Assembly (NCBI GenBank): GCA_965153455.1
Contig: OZ234500.1
Location: forward strand, 4,836,001-4,900,000
Direction: 5' to 3'
Length of the DNA stretch: 64,000 nt
From: Sphagnum compactum
Lineage: Eukaryota > Bryophyta > Sphagnopsida > Sphagnales
Shown here: positions 1 to 10,679 of the stretch, piece by piece
How the letters are laid out: each line of letters opens with the position of its first letter
Position numbering within the stretch: the first letter of the stretch is position 1
The notes under the pieces: model-generated
The model's input: only the letters and a program-made list of their open reading frames with translations
Databases searched by the model: none
Told to the model about the DNA's origin: nothing
Program-made: the position numbers and the translations under genes

Positions 1-700
1 CCAAAAAGTTCACAACTTGGGGGGGTCAATAAATGAGGACCATCTTATGGCTATTTGTATATTGCCCTATCACTGAACGCCCGGTGATATAAAGTTGTGT
101 TTGACATTTCTTATAATTCCAACTAATGACCTAAGGCTTATGTTTGATCATGGGAATTTTAGATAGTTTTTATACAAAAAATATGTTCATTTATTTAGTG
201 CAAGGTGTTTAGTGATAAAAAATTAAACACTAGTGTAACACACATTTATGTGCACATTTATATAGTCAGTGACCACACTCTTGAAAATAATTGTTTGGTG
301 AAGGGGGTTTTTTGAAGTAGATTTATAAAATTTTATGTTTTATATCCATGGCCAATAAAATCACAAAATATTACACACATTTGTGTAAATGTACAAAATG
401 CAATTGTACTTGGGCTTAAGGTGTTTGGTGTAAGGTGTGATTTAGGGCAGATCTACAAACAAATATCTTCATTATGTGTTTTTTAGTGTTTGGTGATGAG
501 TACAAAACTTTAACATTAAAAGGGGTACAACATAGTTCAGGATTTTAGCAGCACATTAAAATGATCACATTAAATTGCAAAGTTTGTGAACAATCTAAGG
601 ATTTAAGAAACTACTTAGTTTGTTTTCCTGCCAAAACAACACAACACAATTAGAATGAATTGTAAGGCATCAATTTAACCTAGCATGTCAACATGTCAAC

Positions 701-1340
701 ATGTCTAGACTACTAAGCCATGTGGAGGATGAACTCCAAACATTCTTAAAGTTATTTTGTCCTAGTGCAATAGTGCTTAGATCAAAAGTCCCTAAGGAAA
801 ACATATTAGTCAAAAATGAGTTGTTTAGCAAAGTGAAAGAGGAGAGCATAGATTTGCCTAGCAATAGGAAGGAGGAGAAACCAAAGAGCTACAAAGAAAA
901 TTTTAAAAGTATCCAGTCTTGCAGATCAAAGTGAAAGAAGAGAGCATAAGGCTACCTAAATTAGAGAATCACCAAGATGAGAGCACAATTGCATGTATTG
1001 ACAAGATTTACAAGGAAAGTTTCAGCAAGTTTATTGATTTTTGTTGGATAGCTAAATTTGTTGTCCCTACAATAGGAAAGACTGTAACAACAGGGTGGTA
1101 GCACAAATTTCTTAAAGTTTGAGCACAACGTACAATTAAATACATTCCAACAGCTTGCACATCAATAAATGATGAAGATTTAGATTGGACTGATTTTGCA
1201 AACATCTTTGATCTCTTCAACACAAGTGTTTTCACATATGAACATGCATTGAACAAATTCCCTGATTGAACACACTTTTTGTTTTCTTGGTCTAAACATA
1301 GGAAAATAGGGGAGTACCATTTGTGGGGCATGAACACATG
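701..1340 (+). other. Decayed coding-like segment upstream of the pogo relic
   Basis: Short open stretches (701-934, 919-1101, and a stop-interrupted continuation to about 1340) are rich in Lys, Glu and Ser. The pattern K-V-K-E-E-S-I-x-L-P occurs twice, near 834-863 and 930-959, which suggests an internal duplication. The continuation at about 1140-1260 reads like an ordinary acidic protein segment (DEDLDWTDFANIFDLF) before another stop. I recognise no family. It lies directly upstream of, and in the same direction as, the transposase relic, so it may be part of the same element or a captured fragment. Bases 1-700 are AT-rich and show nothing else. Confidence 0.25.
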
Positions 1341-1351
1341 CCACCAAGCTT

Positions 1352-2740
1352 TTGGAGGTTGGGTTTAGGAAAACCAAAAGCATCATGATGTTTAATGTCC
1401 TTCGAAGGAGACAAAGTGTAGTGGTGGACCAACAGGCAATGGACAAGGATAATGTCCCTTCTCAAGCTAGATCAAACATGACAACACAAAGGCCATCAAG
1501 AACAAATAGGGTGCCTGCTATAAATTTAAGAGGCAAGTGGTCAAATGAATCATTAGAAACAACCATGGATGCAGTTGAACATGGCATTACTTCTTTATGG
1601 GGGGCTAGCAAGTTTTGGGGCATACTTGTAACTTCGCTTTCTAACCACCTAAATGGAAAGATTAGAGCAGGAAAATTGGACCACTGGGTGTACTAACAGA
1701 AGAAGAAGATGAAGTTGTTGTTGCATGGGTTTTGAATATGCAAGAATGTGGGCTATCCATAACACTACAACAACTCAAATGGAAGGTGGCAAAAGTTACT
1801 CAAACTTGACCCACCACATTTCAAAATGGGGTGCCTAAGGATTCCTGGTGGTATTAGTTTAAACACAAACATCCAGAATTGAACATTTATCTTGTAAAAG
1901 GATTGGAGATCAGTAGAGCCCAAGGCATCACCACCAATTCTTGGAACTTATTCTATTAGAACTTGACATCCTTGTACACCCAACATCAGTATAGTCTAGA
2001 TCACATTTGGAATTCTGATGAAACTAGAATTCAAGTAGGGAGGCACTTAAGAGCTAAAGTTCTAGCAAAAAAGGGTTTTCATCAAGTATACAACACCATC
2101 CCCAAATCTAGAAAATGGTTAACCATCAATGCAGCAAGGGGATTGATACCAGGATTCTACATATTTCAAGGTGAAAAAATCAAAATTGATTACATTAAGC
2201 ACTACAAATTTGGAACATGTATGGTAGTCTAAACCAAAGCATGGATAACAAGTTTTTTATTTAAGGAATTTTTGTCATTTTTCAAAAGGTCAGTTCTAGG
2301 TAGAATCTTTCCAAACAACCATCATCTATTAATTCTAGATGGCATGGTTCACATGTTAGCTTAAAACAATTGAACAAGCTCAATAGTTTGGGCTAGATAT
2401 GATTACCCTACTTTCACACACCTCCCATGCTTTTCAACCTCTAGATGTGAGTTGTTTCAAGCCCTCCAAAATAATTTTTAGAAAAGAGAGAGACAATAGC
2501 ATGGTCAATAGTAATTACAAGGAGCCAAACAAGATTACTCTTGCAAATTGGGTAGATAAGGCATTAGATGTAGCTCTGTCCAAAAGAAACACCAAGAATG
2601 GGTTCAAGGTTATAGGGATTTAACCTTTTAATCCAAAGGCTATGGATGGCAGGACTAAGCCTAGTGAATTGTACACTGCAGAAGACAACATCATCGCATC
2701 AGACATGAAGAAAATGCATAAAACTTTTATGAAGGTTTAA
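1352..2740 (+). pseudogene. Degenerate pogo/Tigger-type (DDE_1, CENP-B-like) transposase
   Basis: Fragments in shifting frames follow the order of a pogo-like DDE transposase. The segment at about 1530-1690 (KWSNESLETTMDAVEHG, then GASKFWG) is the N-terminal psq/CENP-B-type helix-turn-helix part, and 1690-1800 continues it in another frame (TEEEDEVVVAWVLNMQECGLS). The catalytic part follows: IWNSDET near 2006-2026 supplies the first Asp, LLILDG near 2326-2343 the second, and SHTSHAFQPLDVSCFKP near 2416-2465 the third. The C-terminal part (NYKEPNKITLANWVDKAL) runs to 2623, and a read-through past a stop reaches about 2740. A frameshift near 1685 and in-frame stops near 1806, 1853, 1957, 2230, 2360 and 2621 make it non-functional. 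In living relatives this enzyme cuts and pastes the element at TA sites. I could not find the terminal inverted repeats, so the element borders are unknown. Confidence 0.85.
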
Positions 2741-3118
2741 ATGATATTCAAGATTAAGGTGAGCATGGAGCAATTGTAGAGTTGATCAACATAGGCACTG
2801 CAAAAGAGCCTGTTATAATAAGATCTGATGATGATGTACAGGAGCAACCACCAACATGTACTATGTGGAAGAGCTTAGAAGTCATGTTATCTTAGAAGAT
2901 ACATGAACAAAAACTGATATGGATTGCATAACTAACTTAGGTGAACCTGTAGATGTGTTTGAAGGGCAATTACTACATTTTGCAAGAAGTCGAACTCCAC
3001 TTTGCCTAAAGAATCTATTGTCTCTGCCACATCTACCTACAAGGAAGACATGAAGGAAACAATCATTAGTTGATTACAGTCAATCCCATGTTGTTACCTC
3101 TGACTATATTTACAAGTT

Positions 3119-3480
3119 TTGCATAAAAATACTATGGACATAGAAGCAGTAGAAATAATTAGAGAACAAAGGAAAAAGGAAAGGGAGGAAACAAAACAAA
3201 GATGTGCAACAGATTCACATATTGCTATAAACAAAGCAGCTAAAAGGCTAGTTGAGAAACAATACAAAACAGATTTCAACCGAGTTTGGTCTACATTGGC
3301 AATTAGGGAAGCAGGGGATAGATTTATTTAGAACTTCCAAATTGGTTATAGAGCCCATCCATTAGGGTACATGGATGTAAACTTGGGCATTCCAACACCT
3401 ACATGGTTAGAAGCTAAAGCAAGGGCAAGGGTAAGGATGCTTGTAAAAGGCCATGTTCTAACATGGCTATAATAACCTTC
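3119..3480 (+). pseudogene. Charged ORF fragment downstream of the transposase relic
   Basis: An open stretch at 3119-3331 encodes a Lys/Arg/Glu-rich, probably helical or coiled-coil segment (EIIREQRKKEREETKQR near its start). After a stop, reading can be followed to about 3470 (GYMDVNLGIPTPTWLEAKARAR). It lies on the same strand as the pogo-like transposase and may be the C-terminal tail of that element or a neighbouring decayed gene. I do not recognise a family. The repeated stops indicate a relic. Confidence 0.25.
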
Positions 3481-3495
3481 CACTAGCTAACTGGC

Positions 3496-3940
3496 AACAA
3501 AATGTGGGGGAGAGGGGGGGGGGGAGAGGAGGGGAAGGTACATCAAGATAATCAAAGTCCAAAGAGGGGGTTGGAGGTTTAGGACGCTTCCCAAGTTAGA
3601 GAGGGGGGATGGAGGTTTAGGAACTTCTCCAATTTGGAAAGGGGGTTTGAGGTCTCGGAGGAATCAAGCAGAGAGAAAGAGAGGAAGTAAATCAATGTGA
3701 GAGGAATAGAGAATAGTAGAGGAGTTAGAGACGAAATTGACCATAGACAAAAAGGAGCCTAGAAGGTGGTCTAGACAAAATTGAAGAGAGAGAAAATTAA
3801 AAGGAGGGAGTTCGTGGAGTTGGAGATGGAATTGAAGAGAGAGAGAGAGGAACCCTTTAGTTGGAGATAGATTCAACCAGAGAGAAGGATTCACAGGATC
3901 ATAGAGGGGGCCAAAGAAGTTGTCAATGAAATCGGGGAGA
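3496..3940. repeat. Purine-rich low-complexity tract
   Basis: The + strand is almost entirely A and G. It starts with a poly-G/GA run at about 3504-3536 and continues with GAGAGA, AGAGGG and GGAGG words. The phrase GGAGGTTTAGGA recurs near 3571 and 3611 with a looser third copy near 3650, at a spacing of about 40 bases. No coding potential is visible on either strand beyond low-complexity open frames. Confidence 0.7.
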
Positions 3941-3967
3941 GATAGTAGCTAAGGATATTTTCAGCAG

Positions 3968-4150
3968 AATTGACTAGCAAGAGAGAAGAGGCAAGATCTA
4001 AATACTTTCCTTGGAATCGCCAACAAGAGAGAAGAGGTGGGACCCAAATATACTCCATCGAATTGACCAACAAGAGAGAAAAGGCGAGACCCAGATCCTC
4101 ACAATGAAATCAACCAGCAAGAGAGAAGAGGCGGGACCCAAGAATGGGGC
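3968..4150. repeat. Four-copy tandem repeat, unit about 47 bp
   Basis: Copies begin near 3968, 4015, 4061 and 4108. Each starts AAT(T/C)G/A-CC-AACAAGAGAGAAGAGG or a close variant and continues with GC(G)GGACCCAAAT-like sequence. The 46-47 bp spacing is not a multiple of three throughout, so a protein repeat is unlikely. The array sits just downstream of the purine tract. Confidence 0.8.
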
Positions 4151-4413
4151 AAAATCGATTCACTTCTTTCACACCCTGTATATAAACAATAAACACTTTA
4201 GTCAGTTTAAAGTATAAAGAAATGACATAAAACAATAATGCCAACAAAAGGTTTTGAAATCCATCGTGCGTTTAGTTCACTCCATCCCCAAAGACCATGT
4301 AGCAAATTGAGCTTGCCATTGCCTATAACCATGGAGCAGCTACAACTAAAGAGTCTCAGCAACTTGCTGAGCAACTACGACCAACGACTAAAAAGACTCA
4401 ATGACTTCTTGTT

Positions 4414-4528
4414 GCAATGTGCACTAGGAGACTTCTCGTTGCAAAACACGTTGAGATGAGAGATGTAGGATGCAATGTGCATTGGGAGACTTCTCATTGC
4501 AAAGCGCACTAAGATGAGAAACACAAGA
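4414..4528. repeat. Two-copy tandem duplication, 58 bp
   Basis: The word GCAATGTGCA(C/T)T(A/G)GGAGAC occurs at 4414 and again at 4472. The following bases (TTCTC, TTGCAAA, C-AC, T/AAGATGAGA) also match, which gives two 58 bp units. It lies in the non-coding stretch between the pogo relic and EFG1. Confidence 0.7.
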
Positions 4529-4529
4529 G

Positions 4530-6060
4530 AGGAAACATCACCTAAACCCTAACGTGGCGACGTCAAATGTAGTTTAGGACATTAAGGTTAAAAAAATAGT
4601 AGTTTGCCCATCACCATTGATCATGACAACTTTTGAAACTTTTGATCATGGCCCTTTATGTTCAATGAACATTTTTGTATGAAAAGTAGCTCAATTTTGG
4701 CATGCATCTAGTTTGGACACAAGTGACATGCTGAACATTTGTCAAAAGTTTGATGCTCAATGACAAGTTGCCATGTGTTTGCGGACCAAGGTCCCATGTG
4801 TTTGTTTTGAATTTTTTCTAGTTTTTAGAAGACCTCTGTTCTGAAAGGGCATATCTTTCTCAATTCTACACCATTTGATGCAATTTAAATGGTTGTGGAT
4901 GTGCCTCCAGGAGAAAAACAAATCTCTTTGAAGAGTATGATGAACCAAGCCCTCATCTAGGTGCTTTTTTTGTCCGTTTGTTTAAGTGTGCGATGATTGG
5001 CCTGGCTACCTTATATATGAAATGTATGTGATTTGAAATCATTGATGAAAAAAACCTCCTAACATATTTGAAACATGAAAGTTCATGATGGCACATACTT
5101 TGAAGATCAAAACATTCTTTCCACATGGAAATGCTATTGTAAATTATATCAACAATGAAGTCATTCAACTATTCCCATTTGAACAATGAACTTATTTTGA
5201 ATGCAAATATTATAGTTATTGAGATAAGTGTTGATAATTTGAATATGCACCCTATATGTACCCTAAAGAATTCACTCGAAATTGTAAGATTGTCACCTTC
5301 GATGTTACACCTCCAAAGTTGGAGGTCCAATAATGTTGTTATGGAACCTGGCGTGAAAACATGATTCCTTGACAACCTTCAATCCCAAATGTAAAATAAC
5401 AACTTGAACATATATGTAGGGGTTGCCATCCATTAGTCACTTTGGGATGAATTTTCACATTTTTTCAACTTGAAAAATAAGAGTCAATTGTTGGAGCACT
5501 GGATACTTGTGAGGGGAAAACCATAAAAAATGTGTTGGCCACAAAATCATCAACCTGGGCTGATTCGAAAAAAGGGCTGAATTTGTAAGCCTTGACTTAA
5601 GGCTAAAAGAATGGCCCTAATTTGCCATTTGAAAAATGGCTAAATTTTTGCAATAGGGTTTTTAGAATGTAGCAAAAAAAAAAAGGATTATTAATTTTAA
5701 AAACTTTTGTGTCTAGTCTATAGCCAAATTTGGCTAAAACTTCTGGTTTATGATTGCCAAGTTGGCTACGTCACAAAATTCTTTAAACAAAAAACATGGG
5801 GTTACAAATTTCAAATGCTATGTGTATGATCTGAAAGCATTTTGAAAAAGGAATATTTTGTCCAAAAAATTCTTTTATCTGAAAAAAAATTGCCAAAAAA
5901 AGAAGTAAAAAAAATCAGCAAAAATTGCCACAATTGCCTAAAGCATGAAAGGTGCTTAAGATTTTTTAACTATTATATTTTGAAATATTGCCAAATATGG
6001 ACGATCACTACTTGAGCAACATCACAAAATTGAAGAAAAAAAAACTAGTTACAATTACAA
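4530..6060. other. Gene-free spacer with dispersed-repeat sequence
   Basis: No gene is supported here; the open frames are short and lack recognisable protein motifs. The part from about 5570 to 6040 belongs to a dispersed repeat seen again at about 11100-11340 and in part near 13270. Shared words include the perfect palindrome TAGCCAAATTTGGCTA (5721-5736 and 13273-13288) and CACTTGAGCAACATC-like text (6007 and 11297). A TAA microsatellite follows at 6068-6094. Confidence 0.6.
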
Positions 6061-6067
6061 AATTCTC

Positions 6068-6180
6068 ATAATAATAATAATAATAATAATAATAGAAATA
6101 CGTGGTATGGAACTCAATACGGCGGAGTCCATACATACGTACGTACGTCGTCGTCATCGTCGTCTTTATCGTCGTCTTCT
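6068..6180. repeat. Microsatellites upstream of EFG1
   Basis: A (TAA)n run at about 6068-6094 is followed by (ACGT)n at about 6134-6148 and by TCG/TCA trinucleotide repeats to about 6178. They lie in the likely promoter or 5' untranslated region of the EFG1-like gene. Confidence 0.75.
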
Positions 6181-6195
6181 TGTTTCTCCTTCGAT

Positions 6196-6204
6196 AACCC
6201 TAAA
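6196..6204 (+). promoter_or_regulatory. Telo-box-like motif AACCCTAAA upstream of EFG1
   Basis: AACCCTAAA lies about 240 bases upstream of the EFG1 start codon. Telo boxes (AAACCCTAA) are known to be enriched in promoters of plant ribosomal-protein and ribosome-biogenesis genes, and a matching motif lies upstream of RPS3a in this window. A 9-base motif can occur by chance; another copy sits at about 4544 away from any gene. Confidence 0.4.
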
Positions 6205-6440
6205 CGGAGCTTGCAAACACGATGGTGTTTCCTCACAGCACGTTAGATTTTGGTGTGTGCGTGTGGACGGAGCGGAGGAGGGGAGGAAGCCAGGGGCAGT
6301 GATGAAAGCTTGCCTGCTTCCCTGTTGCATCCGTCGGATAGTGTGCGGGTTTTGGTGAACCGGTTGCTATGATAGTAGTATGTGCCAAGGCGTTGTAGGG
6401 AGGGAAGGAGGGAAGGAGAGAGTGAGAGCGAGGTGTAGGA

Positions 6441-9400
6441 ATGGCACACGGTGGCTATGGCAAGAAGAAGAAGGCGGGGAAAGCACTATTGGCGGGAAGA
6501 GGAAGAGGAGGAGTAGGAGGAGGAGGAGCAGCACCAGGTGTCCGCAAAGGTGCAGACAAGCAGAAGAAGAAGACTAAAGTTATTTCTATCAAGAACCAGA
6601 TTCGCGCCATCGAGCGCTTGCTGAAAAAGGTGACAGAGAATGCCTGTCCTATTCCTCTTACCTCTGTATTGTACTAGCTTGTTCACTGGACCCGTTCAAG
6701 AGATTTTGCGTCTCCGGAAGGAAGTTTTATGGTGCGGGGGGCGGGGCGGGGCGGAAAGTGGCGAGCAAATGCATAATTCACGACAATTGTCTTGTACGAT
6801 GCTAGGGGTCTTCATTTGAGCTTTCAAAAGTTTTGACAGAATGAGCATCCTCATTGTGCTTCAGAAATGTGCAAGGGTTTTGTGCATGTGCATACTCCGA
6901 CAATGTAATCACGGAAGAATTCATGTCTGTTAGAGATTCCGTTCAAGATGACACTCCTATTGATGTGGAAGAGAGTGCATGGAACAGCTCCAAACCAGCT
7001 GTGCCATTTTGGGATTGTCTGGAGGAACCAACGCATTGGCCCCTCTTGACATTGTTTCCACAATTTTGAGTCATTCATACTTGAATCTTGTAGGAGCTCC
7101 TTCAGGAATGCAACTGCAGTTATTTTGTAATACAATCTGGAGTTCCTTAAGTTTCCCTGTGCAAGTCCCTGCAACTTCTCACACATTGGATGTGCAGGTA
7201 CTACCAGCAGAGGTAAAGGATGCACAACAAAAGAAGCTAGAAGAGTTGAAGCAGCAGTCTGATGTTCATTCCAGGAGTGAGCTTGAGCGCAAGATGGCCC
7301 TGCGGTATCGCAAAGTCAAATTCTTTGGTATAAACACTTATAATATGGACTTACCGCAATGAGTCATGTATCCTGGATGCAAACTATGGCTACAAATTTT
7401 AAATGGTACATGTCATCAGGGTCTTCATTTCTTTTGCTGATAATTTACCCTCTTTTATGGTACAGAGAGGCGGAAGATTGAGCGCAGGATCCGCCGGCTT
7501 GAAAAACAGCAAAGAACATCTGATGACAATCCACAACAGCTTGCTGACCTTACTGAACAGCTGACCCAGCTTAAGGAGGACCTTGAGTATGTTAGGGTAC
7601 TTGTCCTCTCCATCTCAGCTTACAATCTGGCAATTACACTGCACCTAAATGAATCCACTTATTGACAACTTCAGTTGGTGCAATATGGGGACATGCTGAG
7701 CTTGGCCAAGACTCCTGTTTGGCCAAGCTTTTTGAACCAATACATGAATTGACCTGTGCATAGATTGTTTGAATGCAGTTCTTCCCAAAAACAGAAAAAT
7801 ATGTGTCTTTGTTCATGGGAAGTGAGGATGAGCAAGTTGTGGCCAAGCGCAATGATCTCCGAGAGAGGATCAAAGCCAATTTGCTTGCTGCAGCTGCTGC
7901 TGGTGTTGATCTAGAAGGTGCATTGAAGGAACTCTTCAAAACCTTCTTTGCCAATGTTCTAGTAAATGTGAAGGTGTGAGGATGGTTAATGGACAATGAG
8001 GGGACTCAAAGACTGAGGTAGCATGATGGGCCATGGTCTGATGAATTGATGTTGCTTGTCAGGGAAGAGTGGCCATGAATTATAAATAGCTTTCAATGTG
8101 CATTCACACTCTTTTGTTGCTGCTCATTTTGTACTGCTAACATTTTTTAGTTCTAATCTGACTGTTAGTTGGTAGCCATTTTGACATTTCTGGAAATGTG
8201 GCAGAGACTGGAAGTGAGGATGAAGCTGTGGATTTGAGTGAAGATGACTTTTTCATGGGAGGCTCCTCTAGTGATGATGTGGACGCTGATGATGAATGGA
8301 CAGATAAGAGTCCCAGGTGATGACCCAAGCTTTTGCTTTTATTCTGCATCTTACTATTTGTTTAGCCATATGGTTGCATACAAAGGCTTTGGCATCATCA
8401 GTGGACAAACTGGGATACCGATATATTTTAAGGATGCATTCTTGTGCAGTTACACAATCCAGTTGGATTTCAACCTTCATGTACTGCATCATCCCAAAGT
8501 CTTAGGACTCTTGAAAATGTGTTGTACAGATTAGGAGAGGAAAGGGATGATACTTCAAAGGAACTGGTTCCACCAGCCCCCCGACCTGTCCAAAACAAAA
8601 GTTCGAGATTACTGGACCCTGCAGTTGAAAAGAAAACTGTCAAAGGTTCTAAGCAAGCTCCAGCAAATGGCAAGGACCAGGTATTTATGATGGATCGTCA
8701 ATTCACTTTCATGTTAAGAGACCTAGGTCTATGGGTTCTGGTTTCTTCTGATAGATATGCAAGGGAGTTGGCAGCCTGCTCTTGTTATTGATTCCTTCAC
8801 CAAACTCTGGAAACAAAACATCAGTGAAAAGCTGCTTAAACCCAGAAATGGCACCAGGCTAAAATTGCACCACTTGGTGTGCTGGGTGAGATCTTTGATC
8901 TGGTAAATCTTTTGTAGTTTGCTGATCTTGCTTGGGTAGTTGACCAAGAATCTATATGCTTGTGCAAATAGTGTAGAGTGCATTCTCCTGAGATTAATGC
9001 CTTTTGGTGATCCATTTTGCTGTTGAAGGATGTGGGTTGGGCTTGCAAGGAGACTCATGAGGGATGAGGAGAACAAATAGTTGTTGCAGATTCTGCTTGT
9101 GAGGGGTCACCATTCTTACAGAGCTTATATTGCCATAAATAGTTGGTTGTGATCTGTGGTCCCCCTCATTGCCCATCTTATTGAACAATGATTGTCCTGT
9201 ATGCAGAGGCAGAGCTCTGCAAGGGTGCTCATGCCACCCCCCACAATGAAAGGCCAGGCATCAACTTCTAATGCTGCTATGGGAAACAAGTCAGGAAGCA
9301 GCAGCAGCCACATGGAGACAGGGAAAAGAGCACGATACAGTCAGCCATCATCAAGTACTAGTGAGGAGCGAGTCAGAGCCCAAACCCGGGGCTCAAGTAG

Positions 9401-9497
9401 CACTACTAGCTTTGAAAATGCAAAGAGCATAGCACCTGAAATTCAACGAGCAAAGCCTAAGCGTAAGCGAAGGCCAAAGAAGAAAAGAACAACATAG
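6441..9497 (+). CDS. EFG1: EFG1-like rRNA-processing protein
   Basis: Nucleolar factor that in yeast acts in 18S rRNA maturation and 40S assembly. The exons I infer are 6441-6629, 7198-7327, 7466-7596, 7779-7917, 8205-8316, 8530-8680 and 9207-9497, giving 380 aa with consistent phase at all six introns. Residues 1-46 are basic and Gly-rich. The conserved domain runs from about 47 to 197: KNQIRAIERLLKK (51-63), a helical AEVKDAQQKKLEELK block (67-81), RYRKVKFFERRKIERRIRRLEK (about 99-120) and FFPKTEKYVSLF (151-162). An acidic Ser/Asp stretch follows (about 198-232, SEDDFFMGGSSSDD). The last exon carries the plant-typical VLMPPP and ends in a Lys/Arg-rich tail that fits nucleolar targeting. The start at 6441 has a good context (GGAATGGC) and matches the MAHGGYG opening of plant homologues as I recall them. 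Introns 1 (568 bp) and 6 (526 bp) hold nothing recognisable. Confidence 0.93.
6737..6760 (+). repeat. G-rich tract in EFG1 intron 1
   Basis: Repeated GGGGC/GGGCGGGG words give at least four runs of three or more G within about 25 bases on the + strand, a G-quadruplex-capable pattern. It stands out against the AT-rich surroundings and lies within intron 1, so a transcript would carry it as RNA. Confidence 0.5.
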
Positions 9498-10285
9498 GCA
9501 TTCAGGGTTCACTCACTGTGCTCTTACAAAGCTTGAAAATATTGGACCATGTTTTACCACTTAAGTAGCCTTAGTTCTGAAGGTATGATGAGCTTGTCAG
9601 ACCAGTGAATAAGACCAGGAATCGTAATCTTAATTTTCATGTGTTTTCTAGGTGCTCTGTATCAGATTCCAGGCATCTGGTTACTACCAGATTTGCCATT
9701 TGTGAGAAGCAAAGCGAAATCTGATCTTTTGCAGTGTAACCATGAGTTTGGGGCTCATCATGAATTTCTGGGAGGTGTTCCCTGACTTGTGTCTCCATAG
9801 TTTGTTGAGGAGCTTTTTGTGGTGGATTTATTTTATCTTAAAACTTTAGTACAATGTGAGAATCTATCTATTAAGGTTGTTTGTTTTGTTTGTCAAGCCG
9901 AGATCTCTCTAACCATGGACCCCTCTAGCATGGCACTTTGTACCATTGGAAAAGCCCTCGATGAAATGGGGTGGTTTTCAAATGTTTAGGTGTGGAGAGC
10001 AAGAGTTATTGAACATTGAACAAGATTGTCATTAAAAATGCAATAAAATCAAAACTAATGTTTTTAGGTTTGCTCTTGGTATTGCTAGAAAGCTGTTAAT
10101 GAGTAGAGTTCTATACACGTGATTTCTCAATTTTTGGACCTATGGTGTGGAAGATATTGAATTTTGAGTTGTTTTCTTCATTGAAAATTCAACTAAGTTA
10201 CAAAAACCGGTTTTGGAAGGGGAAATTAGTTGAGGAATGAGTTCACAATAAGGCCAACTGTACATGCCACAGTAGTGTGACTCAA
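9498..10285. other. EFG1 3' untranslated region and spacer
   Basis: The sequence after the EFG1 stop is TG-rich and UTR-like to about 9900. The nearest AATAAA I see is near 10042, rather far for the gene's poly(A) signal. No coding evidence is present. Confidence 0.5.
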
Positions 10286-10676
10286 TAGAGTTATCCGTAA
10301 AGTAACCCTGTCTTCACCCTGTCTTTGGGCCTCCTTTCACCACCTATCCCCTCTTTCAGTGGTATCCGCAATGTAAAAGACATTTTAATAAATCTCAGTA
10401 TGAAATGCTGATACTCAGCACTTAATGCACAAGGTTCGAGACTAATTATAGTAGTTGTAAAATGAAAATATATGTAGCAGCGGTGGAGGCGCTCAGGCAA
10501 AAGGAAAGACAGGATGAAACTCAGTTTACTACCGAAATTGATGGTCTTCTGAGTTTCATCCCCTGTTGAATTGAATGCTAATGTTCTTTTTTGCATGTTT
10601 TTTCTGAATCTCACCCTGTGTATGACCAAACTCAGGGTTCTGGTCCTGTGTTTTTCTTACTTTACGGATAACTCTA
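10286..10676. mobile_element. MITE with 22 bp perfect terminal inverted repeats
   Basis: The left end at 10284-10305 and the right end at 10657-10678 are exact reverse complements over 22 bases (each reads inward as AGAGTTATCC then GTAAAGTAA). If the element is taken as 10288-10674 it is flanked by TA on both sides (10286-10287 and 10675-10676), the target duplication expected of Tc1/mariner- or pogo-mobilised elements. Inside, a second inverted repeat of 13 bp (GGATGAAACTCAG) sits at 10512-10524 and 10549-10561. A 112-residue open frame on the - strand spans most of the element but shows no transposase motif, so I treat it as non-autonomous. Confidence 0.75.
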
Positions 10677-10679
10677 TTA

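Noticed and set aside
8030-8165. Box C/D snoRNA in EFG1 intron 4 (TGATGA near 8039, CTGA near 8158)
   Set aside because: The C box is imperfect, the span is about 120 bases, and no terminal stem or clear guide element is visible.
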